Shown in pieces: positions 1 to 10,882 of a stretch of 64,000 bases of DNA. Origin of the DNA: Tolypocladium sp. Sup5 PDA-1 (lineage: Eukaryota > Ascomycota > Sordariomycetes > Hypocreales > Ophiocordycipitaceae); the NCBI GenBank assembly GCA_000750105.3, contig JPHH03000048.1:175684-239683 (forward strand), given 5' to 3'. Positions within the stretch are counted from its first letter, which is position 1. The number at the start of each line of letters is the position of its first letter. The notes under the pieces were generated by a model, which had not been told where the DNA came from, did no database searches, and saw only the letters and a list, made by a program, of their open reading frames with translations. Made by a program: the position numbers and the translations under genes.

Positions 1-1351
1 CCTCAACGTCTGGCAGCCGCCGTCGCGCAAGGGCGCCTTTGCCGACATCGAGGTGGCCCCCGGCATGCTCGACGCCTTCCACCGCGAGGTCCAGGGCCTG
101 CGCGTGGAGACGATGCACGAGGACCTGGGCCAGTCGATTGCCGACGAGGCCGCCTTTGGCGCCTATGCCGGTATGTCTTGTCTTCCTCCTCTCCCCTTCT
201 GACTTTGTCGTCATCCTCGGTGATGCCGGGGAGATGGGCTGGGAAATGACTGACAGAATGCAGAGGGCTCGGCCAACAACACCTGGTTCAACTCGTACCA
301 CCCGTACAAGGACCACCTGCAGTTCCTCAAGGACCTGCAGTCCCAGTACCCCGGCAACTCGGAGATTGTCACCTCGGGCAGCTCGCTGCAGGGCAACGAC
401 ATCACGGGCATCCACTTCTACGGCAGCGGCGGCAAGGGCAGCAAGCCGGCCGTCGTCTTCCACGGCACCGTCCACGCCCGCGAGTGGATCGCGTCCATGG
501 TCGTCGAGTACTTTGCGTATTCCCTGCTGAGCGGCTACAAGAACGACGACGCCATCACGGGCTTCGTCGACAAGTACGACTTTTACCTGTTCCCCATTGT
601 CAACCCGGACGGTAAGCCCAGACGCGGCTCGCGACACTCACCTTGCTCGATCTCTCCCCAGTGTAGACTGACACTCCCCCAGGCTTCATGTTCACGCAGA
701 CATCGAACCGCATGTGGCGCAAGAACCGCCAGCGCACCTCGGGCAGCAGCTGTCTCGGCCACGACATCAACCGCAACTGGCCCTACATGTGGGACGGCCC
801 CGGCTCGTCGACCAACCCCTGCGCCGAGGACTACCGCGGCGAGAGCGCCGGCGACGCCCCCGAGACCAAGGCGCTGTCCAACTTCCTCAAGCAGGTCAAG
901 GGTTCGCAGGGCCTGAAGCTGTACATTGACTGGCACTCGTACTCGCAGCTCTTCATGACGCGTAAGTCTCCCTCGTGGGGCGATGAAGCGACGTTGCTCC
1001 CTGGCGTGAGTTGCATCAGCGGCTGACAGTGTTGCGCGACCAGCGTACGGTTACACCTGCGACACCGTGCCCAACAACAACGACGACTACCAGCGGCTCG
1101 CCGGCGGCGCCGCCGACGCCATCCTCGCCGTCCACGGCACCAGCTTCCAGTACGGCCCCATCTGCTCCACCATCTACCAGGCCGCCGGCAGCAGCATCGA
1201 CTACATCAACGAGGTGGTCGGCGGCGACTACAGCTTCGCCGCGGAGCTGCGCGACACGGGCCGCTACGGCTTCGTCCTGCCGCCGGACCAGATTGTGCCG
1301 AGCGGCGAGGAGGCCTTTGCGGGTGTCAAGTACCTGCTCCAGAACATGTAG
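1..1351 (+). CDS. Zinc metallocarboxypeptidase, family M14A (5' end outside window)
   Basis: This is a secreted-type M14A carboxypeptidase that removes C-terminal residues. Exons read by eye: 1-170, 264-611, 683-961, 1044-1351, with GT-AG introns of 93, 71 and 82 nt that restore the frame each time. The catalytic set is visible in order: HAREW (zinc His and Glu), the NRNW substrate-binding Asn/Arg, DWHSYSQ (third zinc His), IYQAAGSSIDY (catalytic Tyr) and ELRDTGRYGF (general-base Glu). The residue seven positions after that Tyr, which sets specificity in the pancreatic enzymes, is Ile, as in carboxypeptidase A, so a preference for hydrophobic or aromatic C-termini is inferred. The visible N-terminal part (residues before SANNTWFNSYH) is the end of the activation propeptide. 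The signal peptide and start lie upstream of the window. The stop is TAG at 1349-1351. Related enzymes are common in insect-pathogenic and soil Hypocreales. Confidence 0.93.
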
Positions 1352-1689
1352 TAAGCACTTGACGAGACGTTCAAAGGGATGTAAATAAGGAAAAGCTATT
1401 GTTATAGTCTGGAACACGCTGTTGCACCCACCGGGTTTGGTGGCATCCCCGATCGGGTATTCTCGATTCGACTTTCCCCTTCAAATTTTGAGCATTCTTC
1501 ACTTTAAAGCAAATCGCGTCTTCTTTCTTATTAAATAACTTAAAATCTTAGAAAACACTTACAATCCCTAATCTCTTGCAGCGATAATTATGATATATAA
1601 CTCTTATCCTTTCCTAAAGATACTTCGTTGCTTAAGATTTTAGTTATTTGAGGTTAGCTAGCTTTTAAGAGTATTTTCCGCGATTAAAG
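1352..1689. other. AT-rich intergenic region, convergent genes
   Basis: The sequence becomes strongly AT-rich from about 1,480 on, in contrast to the GC-rich carboxypeptidase. It holds the 3' ends of two convergent genes and an imperfect inverted repeat listed separately. No ORF of note is seen. Confidence 0.6.
1533..1649. repeat. Imperfect inverted repeat, AT-rich (hairpin or MITE-like)
   Basis: The arm at 1533-1551 (aaataacttaaaatcttag) is the reverse complement of the arm at 1631-1649 (cttaagattttagttattt) apart from two single-base indels. The arms enclose about 79 bp. No transposase lies inside, so it could be a small non-autonomous element, a terminator-like hairpin or chance in AT-rich DNA. 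Confidence 0.45.
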
Positions 1690-2916
1690 CTAAGACAGAT
1701 ACGACAATGCTAACTCCGGCCAGTAACCCGTCATATCAAACACAATCTTCGCGTCCCTCAGTTCGCCTTCAAGGTCTCCAAGAGCCTCAGCAGGAAACAA
1801 CCAGAACCCGATGGCTGGTCTTGTGGCTTGCGCAAGCTCCGCTGGGCCCTCAATTGGTACCTTTCCTGCATATTTCTCGCATACCATATGCCAGCGTTGT
1901 TGGGATCTTAACCATTTTTCTTCCTCGTTTTTCAAGAATCTATCCGCTGTCTTCATATTATATACCTGCTCCCTGCATTGGGGAGAGTCGTAGGCAAAAA
2001 GGACACGCTCCCGGACTGGTTGAGCTTGACGAATTTTCCACTTCCCTAGCAGCTCTTGCCACAGAATGCGCCACCGCCGCGGATCAGACGTTGCCGTCAG
2101 GACGAATTTTAACTCGGGCCCAATCGGTCTTGGGTCACGACTTAAGAGGTTAAAGGACGGCGTGATCGCTTTTACTGGCATCGAGTGGTTGAATCGAACT
2201 CCGACGCCCTGGAAATCGAAAACTGATTGGAACCCGTCGAGGGGTCCCATGATCCAGCGCCCAGAGACAGAACTGGCTAACCAAATGATCTCTTGCAGTC
2301 GCGATAGAGAATCGAGAAGAGTCGCTCTTGCAGGAGGTTCTGAATTTTCGGCCAACTCATGCAGATGATGCATGCCGTTGCAGTCTATAGCCAAATTAAG
2401 AAGTCCAACATCTTGTGGGTCGTAAGCCTTGAAATCATGGAGGAAGTCTATCAAGGTGGGTTCCATAGTGTTGTCCGTCTCTAGGCGTATAAAGTCGTAT
2501 TCGGGATTGAAGTAGAGAGTTGTCTTCGTGGGTTTCTCCCACCTCCATTTGTCTTCATGGGAGGTCTGGAGGTAGCATGGAATATGAACGCGGTAAAATC
2601 GGAGCGTCACTCCTCGTGACTCGCTGTTCACGCGTAATAACTTGCTGTACAGCTGAAAGCCTCGCACAGTAATATTGTAATTTCGGCCGCTAATTAACTT
2701 ATTCAGCGCGTTTGTATTCGAGTATGGAGGAGCTTCCACAGAATCCGACGGAGCTTTCGCCGCAAGCTCAAGCTCTAGTAAGCGATGCCGTTCTGCCGAG
2801 AGTTGCCAAATGCGAAATCGGAGCTCTGTCGGGAGTTTTGAGAATTGGCTAAACAAAACATCTTTGCCCCGACAGTAGCGTGGGTTGATAATTCGTAGAC
2901 GTTGCGAAGGAGTCAT
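1690..2916 (-). CDS. 2EXR-domain protein of unknown function, 408 aa
   Basis: A single uninterrupted exon. The N-terminal segment after residue 20 (FSQFSKLPTELRFRIWQLS) is the signature of the fungal 2EXR domain (F..LP.ELR..IW), an F-box-like helical motif found in large, lineage-specific families in filamentous fungi. After the motif come two further conserved-looking blocks: one around FYRVHIPCYLQ, and one around LYFNPEYDFIRLE, the usual second 2EXR block. The molecular function of the family is not established. Base composition is visibly poorer in GC than the flanking carboxypeptidase and the RPA3 gene, and it sits in AT-rich DNA, consistent with an accessory, rapidly turning over gene. 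The ATG at 2914-2916 is the first in frame; no signal peptide or membrane segment is seen. Confidence 0.8.
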   Translation of the reverse strand: MTPSQRLRIINPRYCRGKDVLFSQFSKLPTELRFRIWQLSAERHRLLELELAAKAPSDSVEAPPYSNTNALNKLISGRNYNITVRGFQLYSKLLRVNSESRGVTLRFYRVHIPCYLQTSHEDKWRWEKPTKTTLYFNPEYDFIRLETDNTMEPTLIDFLHDFKAYDPQDVGLLNLAIDCNGMHHLHELAENSEPPARATLLDSLSRLQEIIWLASSVSGRWIMGPLDGFQSVFDFQGVGVRFNHSMPVKAITPSFNLLSRDPRPIGPELKFVLTATSDPRRWRILWQELLGKWKIRQAQPVRERVLFAYDSPQCREQVYNMKTADRFLKNEEEKWLRSQQRWHMVCEKYAGKVPIEGPAELAQATRPAIGFWLFPAEALGDLEGELRDAKIVFDMTGYWPELALSYLS

Positions 2917-3664
2917 TGTATGAGTCGTTTATTGATCAAGGAAAGACGAATAACAGAAGGTTGTGGGAGATATTGAGGATTATAACAGCACTCTACCCCC
3001 GCACTACTTTATAAGATAGCCAACTAATTGACTTGCGCTAGGAATAGCTTTTCCTGCAAGATGCTCGTTAGCTGCACTTCAAGGTAGTACTGTGACGTGG
3101 CACCGTTAGGTGACGTGGCACTATGAGATGGCACTGCACAGCCTATTGTATTGCTTCTAAATTTAATCATGTTATAGCCTGAACTAATGGGTCGCGGCAT
3201 GGGCCGGCTGTGCAGCGCTAATATAGGTTACGCGGAATAATGGTCGGGTTAATAGGCTAATGATGTATAGGAAAGGAATCGGCTATTTACTCGGTATTTA
3301 GTAGATACTAAGGAAATAATCCCTAAAGTTCACTGAAGTAGTCAGTTTCGTCTAGTAAAGAGATGCCCCATGACAGTGACTATCAGGATCACGTCCACTC
3401 CGTGTTTGAATACAAGTTTTGGACCTTTGCGCTTGCTGCCTAACGCCTGCATTACTCGAGAGGCTCCCGCATTTTCATCCCGCAGCAGGGCCTTGAAAAT
3501 AGGAACAAGTCTCTCCTAGTTGGGGCAGTACTCTGCACGGACACTGGTAGATTAGGTTAAGGAACTTTGAGTTCACATCTACTGCAAGCTACTTAGGGTC
3601 TTAAGCCTATAGTCATATTGTCTGGACTGCACCTAGAGTAGTTGTGACTTAGTTCCACACGATG
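2917..3664. other. AT-rich intergenic region
   Basis: No gene is recognised. Upstream of the 2EXR gene there is a pair of direct repeats of TGACGTGGCAC (3093-3103 and 3111-3121), followed by a degenerate third block (gatggcac). The rest is AT-rich with no clear structure. Confidence 0.5.
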
Positions 3665-4773
3665 CTAGCGCGTTTCTTTGTTCCTGTTTTCCTTCTTTGC
3701 ACGAACCTTAAGACAGGTAGAAAGGTCTCCAAGGGAAAGGGCGTATGGAAATTCAACCGACTGAAGTACAACCGAAATGAAAGTATACCAAGCCAAGCTA
3801 GACAAAGCCAGTAGCAGGGCAGCACCAATCTTTTGAAGCGTTGCTGCGTTCACCGCATCACCCTGGGCAGTATGGAAGAATGTACCTGCAAGACAACTAA
3901 CTACTACTTGTCAGCAATAGCTACCAGATATGCTTTGGAATCTGGACTGAGTGCGCAAAAGACTCTATGGATAGGAAATCTGGCTGAGGGTGAGACTTAC
4001 ACGTGGGGATCAGGAGCAGAAAGATTAAAAAAAGACAATGTTCGTGCGAATACTAGCAACGCAAAACACGACACAGAGAAGGACCATGGCAACAAGAAAG
4101 AAGCTAAATGTGGCAAAGAAGTCAGGTTCCTTCAGTCCGGCTGCAGGATTGTTTGTATCGACGGAGTACGCCGCAAAGGCCCCATAGCCAGGCACAAGTG
4201 TCGCACCATACGTGAACCAGAATCCGCCAAACTGACAGAAGACGACTGCAGGAAATGTATTCCCTAAGCCGAGACTGAGCAATCTTATTAACGACATGGC
4301 TCGTCGGTCGGCTTCCCAAGAATCCATTCCCCGACTCCCCCAACCAGTAAGAGAAGGCCACCCAGATAGAAGTATGTTCCACTAGCAATAGTGTAGTCAG
4401 CAAAAGCGTCTTGACGTAAAACAATGGCGAAAGAGTGGGAAAAGGGACTTAGAGCCCTCAGTGCGACATACACGTTTGCGGCACCAAGCTCATCTGCTCC
4501 TTGCCACCCCAAAAGAATCACGGACAACAGAGTAGTGCACATAATGAACCCCCCAAGTGCTGTGAAACATTGATTATTTTGGAAATGGAAGCTTGACGTG
4601 AGTAACAGACCGGTTGGAGTTGGGTTTCCAAAGGCGAGTGGATGGGATTGCAACCCGAGGCCCTCGTTGAGTTTTGGGGCACTTTCGGAAATGTTCATCA
4701 TGGCCGGAGTTGAAGTAGCATCTCCTCTCTCAATCGCGTGGTATATCTCTATTTTGCAAAGAACTGGGAACAA
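3665..4773 (-). pseudogene. GPR1/FUN34/yaaH (ATO acetate transporter) family pseudogene
   Basis: A multi-exon gene of the GPR1/FUN34/yaaH family of six-helix acetate/ammonia transporters can be followed along the minus strand. The family signature FGNPTP is at about 4622-4605. Introns at 4560-4610 (51 nt) and 4382-4471 (90 nt) are canonical and give NPTPTALGGF and GAANVGTYFYLGG. The next junction should give GEWILGNTFP with a 53-nt intron (4264-4316), but the donor reads GG instead of GT (GGAAGC). Further on, a run of seven T (complement of 4027-4033) puts the exon out of frame right after RTNIVFF; one more base would restore FFLIFLLLIP, as expected for the family. A last intron (3886-4000) leads to the C-terminal WYTFISVVLQSVEFPYALSLGDLS. 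Two independent lesions argue for a pseudogene, though sequencing error in the T-run is possible. The 5' end is unresolved. Confidence 0.75.
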
Positions 4774-6275
4774 GCTTTTAGATTAGATGAAATATAGTCG
4801 TGTGAGGACCCACGACAACCCGCAATGCCAGACCAAACCATCACATCATATATACGTAGACCTCGGTGGCGAAGCCAAGCGTCACATAATACCGCACGAG
4901 TCAAGCACCAAGAGCTGAACTCACCTCGGCTGACGAAGATGTCGAGTACATGCAAAGCCGTCATGGTCAGAAGGCCCGATATCTTCCGATACTTTTCACA
5001 AAAGCTCTCCGTGGCTGAGGATCAGACCAACAATTTTTCAAGCCTCCCAGGATCAAGGGCCGAGTCAAGGCAATTCACGCCTCAAAGCAGCGGTAACCAT
5101 TTCCATTATGCCATGTTAACCCGCAACTTGATGTACTGCGTGCAGAAACGCCGACTTGCATTCCTACCGTTCTGCCGCCTGAGCGGCGCCACGAAGCCTC
5201 GGCTGACAAAACTCGCTGTGCCGTACAGTTACTTCCCTACGCCGCGGCGCCACCTCATGTTGCTACTGGACCCAGACGTGGATTGAATAGGTTCAGGAAC
5301 CGCATTAATAGAAGTCAAAGCTTCAATATCGAATACGAAAAGTATGCTGAGTGAATTGAATAGCCGAGTATGCATCAAGTTTAGCCAGAAGAGGTATTAA
5401 GAAACAGACTCTTATATTTTTTTAAGGGGGAACGAACATACTAAAGGCCGAGTGCAACGGACGTCGTGTAAGTCGTAGAGGCGGTGCCTGCCCAAGCAGG
5501 TCTTTCATAACGTGTAAGTCAAAGATAAAAGATAACGAGAGGCTATAACGGTTATCTCTAAAAAGTAGGAGGAAAAACCAGGTCTTTTATTATTAGACTA
5601 TGAAAAGCTCATGGACCTGATAAAGAATATGAGGGACTATCTGTTCTTAAGGACCTAGACGGCTCTTTTATGTCTACGGGATATTTAGACTCCCTGGCGT
5701 TCCTCCACTTTTTGTATTTTCTGTTTTTCTGGTCAGGGGTCTGCACCAACACCGTATCGAAATATTCTATTTCCAAGATAGAAGGCGGACGAAGTGCCCA
5801 AGGCTAGTAGGGCTGGCTAGGGCAATGGACACTTAGGTATGCGGACGGCCCCTGGCTAGGCTATGTCTTAGGCTAATAGCTACGCTTAGCGACCCCGGTG
5901 AGATACTGTGCACCTCTAAGCCACTAACTGCTCCTTACTATCGAGACCACTAAAAGCGGCGGCACGTCCCGCCCGATTCGGTGGGCATAATAGCGCTTTC
6001 TACGTAGACTTAATCTGTATATATGCGTATATATGAAGTCAAATTGAATATGCACTTGGAGATTTGCTGAGACGGCCCAAGTCTTGTATATGTGTTGGCA
6101 GTTGGGATAAACGGAGACGCAATCGGAGGCAGAACTGTGCAGCACCATGTCGCGTAGCACAGAGACGGGCATCAATCATGGCGGTTCATTAATGGCATAT
6201 CAATGTCGCTACATGTCTGCTAGTGTTGCAGCCCGATTCCAAGGCAGGCCTTCCTTGTCGAGGATCGGCCCGTTC
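4774..6275. other. Gene-poor AT-rich region
   Basis: Only short ORFs without recognisable features are present (the longest on the plus strand is 4825-5286, composition unlike a real protein). From about 5,290 the DNA is rich in TA steps and in ctag/ttag words (for example 5780-5890), which resembles repeat DNA decayed by C-to-T mutation. No terminal repeats or coding relics could be identified. Confidence 0.5.
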
Positions 6276-6771
6276 CTAGCCATCGGTGACGAAAATCTCC
6301 TTGTGCCGGTGCGTAGCCTCGACGACGGCCGTGCAGAGGCCAAAGTCTAGAGCGAATGTCAGCCAGGGTTTCTCGCCGGAGGGGTTCCATGTCTGGTTCG
6401 CAGTGCATCTCGACATGCCAGGGAAGACGGTCGCGTGCCAGATGGAACTTACCAACTCCAGCGCCCAGGTCCCGAGAACTCAGCACCTTGACTGACAGAT
6501 CCGGGTTCACCTTGCCGATGATCTGGACGGCGTTTCCGTTGGTCAAGTGCGCGTCCTGCATCCATCAACGTCAGCCGTGAATGCCCCTGCCGAGGCCAAG
6601 TCGACGATGCAAGCTCACCCGGTTCAGCACGACAGTCACGGTCCCGTCGGCGTCGAGCGTGGCCTGGTCCCCGCGCAGCTGCGTCACCTTGCCCACGATG
6701 GTGACGAGCCGGCCGACGAAGCTGTCGAGGTACTGGGCCGTGATGCGAGGGGAGGAGAGTTGCTCGGCCAT
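6276..6771 (-). CDS. RFA3: Replication protein A 14-kDa subunit (RPA3), 108 aa
   Basis: The smallest subunit of the heterotrimeric single-stranded-DNA-binding complex RPA, acting in nuclear replication and repair. Exons: 6771-6619, 6555-6453, 6346-6276; introns of 63 and 106 nt are canonical (GTGAGC...CAG, GTAAGT...TAG). The spliced protein is a single OB fold: PRITAQYLDSFVGR at the N-terminus, GKVTQLRGDQATLDADG, then VQIIGKVNPDLSVKVL and ATHRHKEIF near the C-terminus, all matching the Rpa3 (Rep_fac-A_3) family. The length is close to that of other fungal Rpa3 proteins. The TAG stop is at 6278-6276. The gene is compact and isolated, with long non-coding DNA upstream. Confidence 0.9.
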
Positions 6772-9246
6772 GGCGATTGATGCTCTCAGAGGAGTTCTGC
6801 AAGCTGCAAAGACAGGAGTGAAGATGCAGACTGTTGCTCAGCTGCTCGGCCCCTCTACGCGTTTCGCGCGCGCGCTCCCGGGCACGCGCAGTCACGTGAC
6901 GCCGTCGCACCTCCATCACCTGACCCATCTCTCAATGTGTGCACCAGCTCGCAACCAACCTGCGCAACAAGCAAATCACCAGCCATGCCACGCCTCCCAT
7001 CTGCAATTTAGCCTGTGGCAAGCTCGGGATCGAGATCGCAGCTGGAGCTCCATCCTTGCACCGCCGCGGCGTCCGTCGTGCCTGTCAACAAGCCTGTGAT
7101 GCCATCACGACGATACATGCCCCTTGATGTTCCTGAGCTTGCGAGCACCGTCGTCATGATGCATGTACGCGAGCCGGGCCTCGTCCATTGCGTCTCTACG
7201 CATTGCCTTGCGACATTGGTGACCCGACGAGCTCGCGCCGGGCGTGGTCGCGAGGACGGTGCGGAGGGCATCGCCGGGAGCACTTTGAGTTGTTCATGAG
7301 CCACACATTCATGGCGCTTGTTGCTCGGCGTCCCATGCTCCAGCTCGGGGTCTCGAGTCCCACTGGCACGCTCGCCAATGGCTCAATGGCAGCTGTGAGC
7401 CTGTGACAGCCGAAACCCGCATCGACGATGGACTGCTCCAATGTTTTGACCTGTCAAGCCGTCAACGCCAGGGATTGGGCGGCAGTGATTGGCCTCGCGG
7501 ATGGCACACGCCGTTGTGGCCCTTGTGCCGGTCCCGGATCATCGACGAGCGAGAGCATGATGCGTCCAACCATGCAGCTCGTCAAGCTTGTCATCCCACG
7601 CATCCACGCAACCGCGCATCCGCCTGTCCCGGGAGTTTCCCATCGTGGCGCCATGGATAAATGCCCGTAGCCCAGGCCAGGGTGGACGAGAGTTTGGAGC
7701 TCGCCACCGCCGCCACGATCCGCGTCAGTCCTGCCGACACTAGCCACAATTGCTCCTTCAGATGACCTGCGAGCTCCGATGTGACTGGCTTGGGGGAGCT
7801 GTCAGTGAGGGACATTGTCCAGCGGGAGGTTTCCCCATCGGCAGTACGTTGCCGGCCGCGGTAATTAAGCATCCAAGTTACCGTATAAATGGGCATTCAT
7901 ACATACATACATACAGACGACTTGAAGACGTGGAAGAGGGCATCTAGATGCAGAGTAAAGAGTAAAATCAGACACGGCTCTCACATGCCAGGCCTCCGTA
8001 GCTATCAAACTCAGTTCGAAACTCAGCCTCGACGGCCCAGGTGACAATAGATCCAGACGATGCTCTGCGGGCTGAAACAATAGAGTTCGGCCAGAGCTTC
8101 CGTCAATCAACCCATCAGGCCACCGTCGACAGCAACAGTCACCACTGCCCACCTCAGTCGAGACTCGAGACTCGAGCCACAAAGCGGGGGCCTGGCAACC
8201 TAACTGCGACGCCACCAATCGCCGAAACCATCAAAACAACGGCTGCCTCTGGTGCTGCTGCTCAGCGCTCGCTACCTTGCCTTGCTGCTCACTGCTCACT
8301 GCTCACTGCTTGCTGCTTGCTGCTCAGCCAATGAAGCGCCAAGCTGCGAGGACATGCCCAGCGTCGCCGGGCATGTGCGCTGCCCGCGACCTTTGCTCCG
8401 GGCTACCGGCATTGCCTTGGTTGAAGACCTGCATATGCCGCCTTGCAGCAGCACGGACGGAGGGGGGCACAAAGGCACCTGTCCGGAGACCCGCACGCTT
8501 TTTGGTTTTTGCAGCAGGTTGATGAGCTGGTTTCCCAGCTGCCGAGACCTGTAACGCGATGCGTCGGCTGTGAGAGGAGGAGACCGGCCGTTTCCACATT
8601 CCGGCCGAGGTGAGCCTGTCCCCGACGCCATGCCCGCCTCTACCGGGCAGCTGTGGCAAAGCTTCGCCAGTCTCGATCCCCCCCCCCTGCGGGTGTTTCC
8701 CATAAACGGTTCGAGGAGGAGGGGGTCCCCTCCTGATGGTTGTAGGCTGTAGCAGGCAAGCAGGATAGCTGCCCTCGCATGGAATCCCACAAGGAAGGGA
8801 GCGGTACTTGGTCGTCTGTACGCGTCCTCACAGCCCTCCGTGTACTCGGCCAAACAACCTTGGCCACCCCTCATTCAGCTCGCCCGCGGAGAGGAATAAA
8901 GCACGCCGGCCAGCTGCTCGCCGCTGTTGAATCGCCGTCCTCGCATCCATCTTCCGACTACCGTGCACGGCTTCTCGTATCCTTCCGCCACCAGTGACCC
9001 GATCTCAACGCCCATCTCAGCGCATTCCTCGGGAGCTGTGAAACGCAGTCTCGCGGACCGCCTTGCGTGCCTAACACGAGCACCCGCCGAATACCTTGCC
9101 TTACACCAGCTTCCACCCCGGAGCCGCCTCAGCTCCTTCACACAACAGCTCTCGACAGCCTCCGGGTCCAGCGCGCGCCGTCCACGCATCGTCCTCCGGG
9201 CCCTGAGCATCGCCAGCAGAGCTCCTACATCGCCGGGACGCACAGC
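6772..9246. other. Long divergent intergenic region between RPA3 and the bZIP gene
   Basis: No gene is recognised in about 2.5 kb; the many ORFs overlap on both strands and show no domain. It contains a CATA tetranucleotide run (7897-7914) and a CTGCTCA heptamer run (8285-8328). The last 400 bp or so is pyrimidine-rich and probably the 5' leader of the bZIP gene. An ATG at 9067, in frame with the bZIP CDS, would add 60 residues. Confidence 0.5.
8285..8328. repeat. Heptanucleotide/trinucleotide repeat (CTGCTCA / CTGCTTG)
   Basis: Three near-perfect CTGCTCA units are followed by CTGCTTG-type units. It lies in non-coding DNA upstream of the bZIP gene. Simple sequence repeat, likely length-polymorphic. 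Confidence 0.6.
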
Positions 9247-10310
9247 ATGGCCGCCACCGCAGAGTACCCCCACGGGGGCGACATGGGCAGCATACACGCC
9301 GGGGGCCACGACCTGTCGCACATGGCCGACGACGGCGACGTGCTCGTCGACCCCAGGATGGGCATGTCCTTTTACGGCATCAAGACGGAAAAGGACGCGG
9401 CCGACTCGCCGAGCCAGTTCATGCTGACGCCGCGCATGTTCGGCAGCGACCTGGACAGCAACCCCATCGACTACCTGGGCGAGCTGCCCGACGAGTCCGT
9501 CCTGGATCCCGGCGAGGGCATCGAGGTCGGAGCAGCAGCCGCGCCCATGGTGTCGCCCCCCGAGACGGACTCCCACACGTCGCCCTCGTCGCAACTACCG
9601 TCCGCCGAGTCGCCCAAGAGACAGCCCTCCAAGCGGCAACCCGCCGCGCCCGTGCCCCCGAAACTGAAAAGGACGACGAGGGCCGCGCGCGCCGTGCAGC
9701 AGCTCAAGCGCAGCAGCGGCCAGGGGGGATCATCATCGTCCAAGGGCGGCGGCGGCTCCGCTAGCAGCGGCGGCTCCAAGGGGGACGCCCGGCGCAGCCG
9801 CTGCCTCGAGCGCAACCGCGTCGCGGCGTCCAAGTGCCGCGAGAAGAAGAAGCAGTGGGTGCAGGACCTCGAGTCCGCCAAGGCCGAGCTCGAGCAGCAG
9901 CACGCCAGCCTGCAGGCCGAGTGCGCGGGCCTGCTCGACGAGGCGACGCAGATCAAGAACTGGCTCATGGAGCACGCCGGCTGCGGCGACGCCAACATCG
10001 ACGCCTGGATCGGCAACGAGGCCATGCGCTTCGTCCAGCGCTCCGGCACCGGCGGCGGCGGCGGCCACGGGGGGAGTCGGCACTCAAGCATCGGCAGCCT
10101 GGCGTCTCTGCAGAGCCGTAATGGTGAGTGAACCCTTTTATTACTCGTCCAGAGCGTCCGGCTTGCTAACGATGTGTCCTGCATGTAGACTCCGTCGCGC
10201 AGTCGTCCTCTGCGCAGACCGATGACACGCACCTCTCGTCCCCGGTGACCAAGACGGAGCCCATCAACTACGACTACATGCCCGACGAGATGTTCCAAGA
10301 CACAGGCTAA
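9247..10310 (+). CDS. bZIP transcription factor, ATF/CREB-like, 332 aa
   Basis: Exons 9247-10123 and 10189-10310; the 65-nt intron is canonical (GTGAGT, branch GCTAAC, TAG) and the frame continues. The basic region at about residues 181-205 (RRSRCLERNRVAASKCR, then EKKK) has the invariant Asn and the A..CR pattern typical of ATF/CREB and Atf1/Atf21 factors. It is followed by a leucine zipper with heptad Leu-Leu-Leu-Leu-Ile. The N-terminal half is acidic and Pro/Ser-rich and could be activating; just before the bZIP is a Gly/Ser linker and a basic stretch (LKRTTRAARAVQQLKR) that could help nuclear import. The C-terminus after the intron contains KTEPINYDYMPDEMF, a sumoylation-like KTEP motif. 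The start at 9247 has a good context (CAGCATGG). An in-frame ATG at 9067 is less likely. By family it should bind CRE-like sites in stress or development; the specific role is unknown. Confidence 0.88.
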
Positions 10311-10882
10311 GCAGAAAGAAAGAAAAAAATCCAACAACAAAAAACAAAATAAACAAATGAGAGCCGAACCAAAAAAAAATGTATATAGCAAAAACATGGA
10401 CTGGTCTCCGACTACAAGGGGGAGAGGCGATAATCACGATGGGTATGCGGGACAGCCCTCGATCAAAAGGGGCGGCGACGGGGTGAGGAAACTTTGGAGA
10501 TATTTTGCCTCACGGCTTGGTCGGGATGACCCCTTGTTTTTGGCTTTAATACGCAGCGATGGTGGTGACTGGTGAGAGTCTGGCTTGCTTTGGCGTTGGG
10601 GATCCGGTACGGGATATTGGATATTATGGCCATGGGCTATCACGGGATATACTCGTACCTTTTGTATGCATGGGAGTCAGATATCCACGAGATTGACGAC
10701 ATTCAGTAGCTCGAGGGCCAATCAATGATTACACGGCTGTTTGTCACTTGCATGAGACATCCCGAGTACCACCTACTGCACTCCTTGATTCCTGTACATT
10801 CGATTGTTCTACAGAGCCGTCCATGTCTAAATGTACACCGCTATCATACACGACACAAACCACCCACGGGCCCCGACACCCC
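10311..10882. other. Convergent intergenic region
   Basis: Shared 3' region of the bZIP gene and the mL38 gene. A-rich stretches follow the bZIP stop (about 10,317-10,395). No additional gene is seen. Confidence 0.55.

Noticed and set aside
2180..2200. Sequence resembling a tRNA T-arm (gaatcgaac)
   Set aside because: It is inside the 2EXR coding sequence and no cloverleaf can be drawn around it. Scanning for other T-arm-like words also gave no tRNA.
4264..4295. Alternative 32-nt intron in the transporter pseudogene using a GT at 4295
   Set aside because: Too short for a fungal intron and it would give a Trp in place of the conserved Gly before NTFP; the broken GG donor at 4316 explains the data better.
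9471..10397. 308-codon ORF on the minus strand over the bZIP gene
   Set aside because: Antisense to a clear bZIP coding sequence; its leader-like Phe/Leu start comes from the A-rich 3' UTR.
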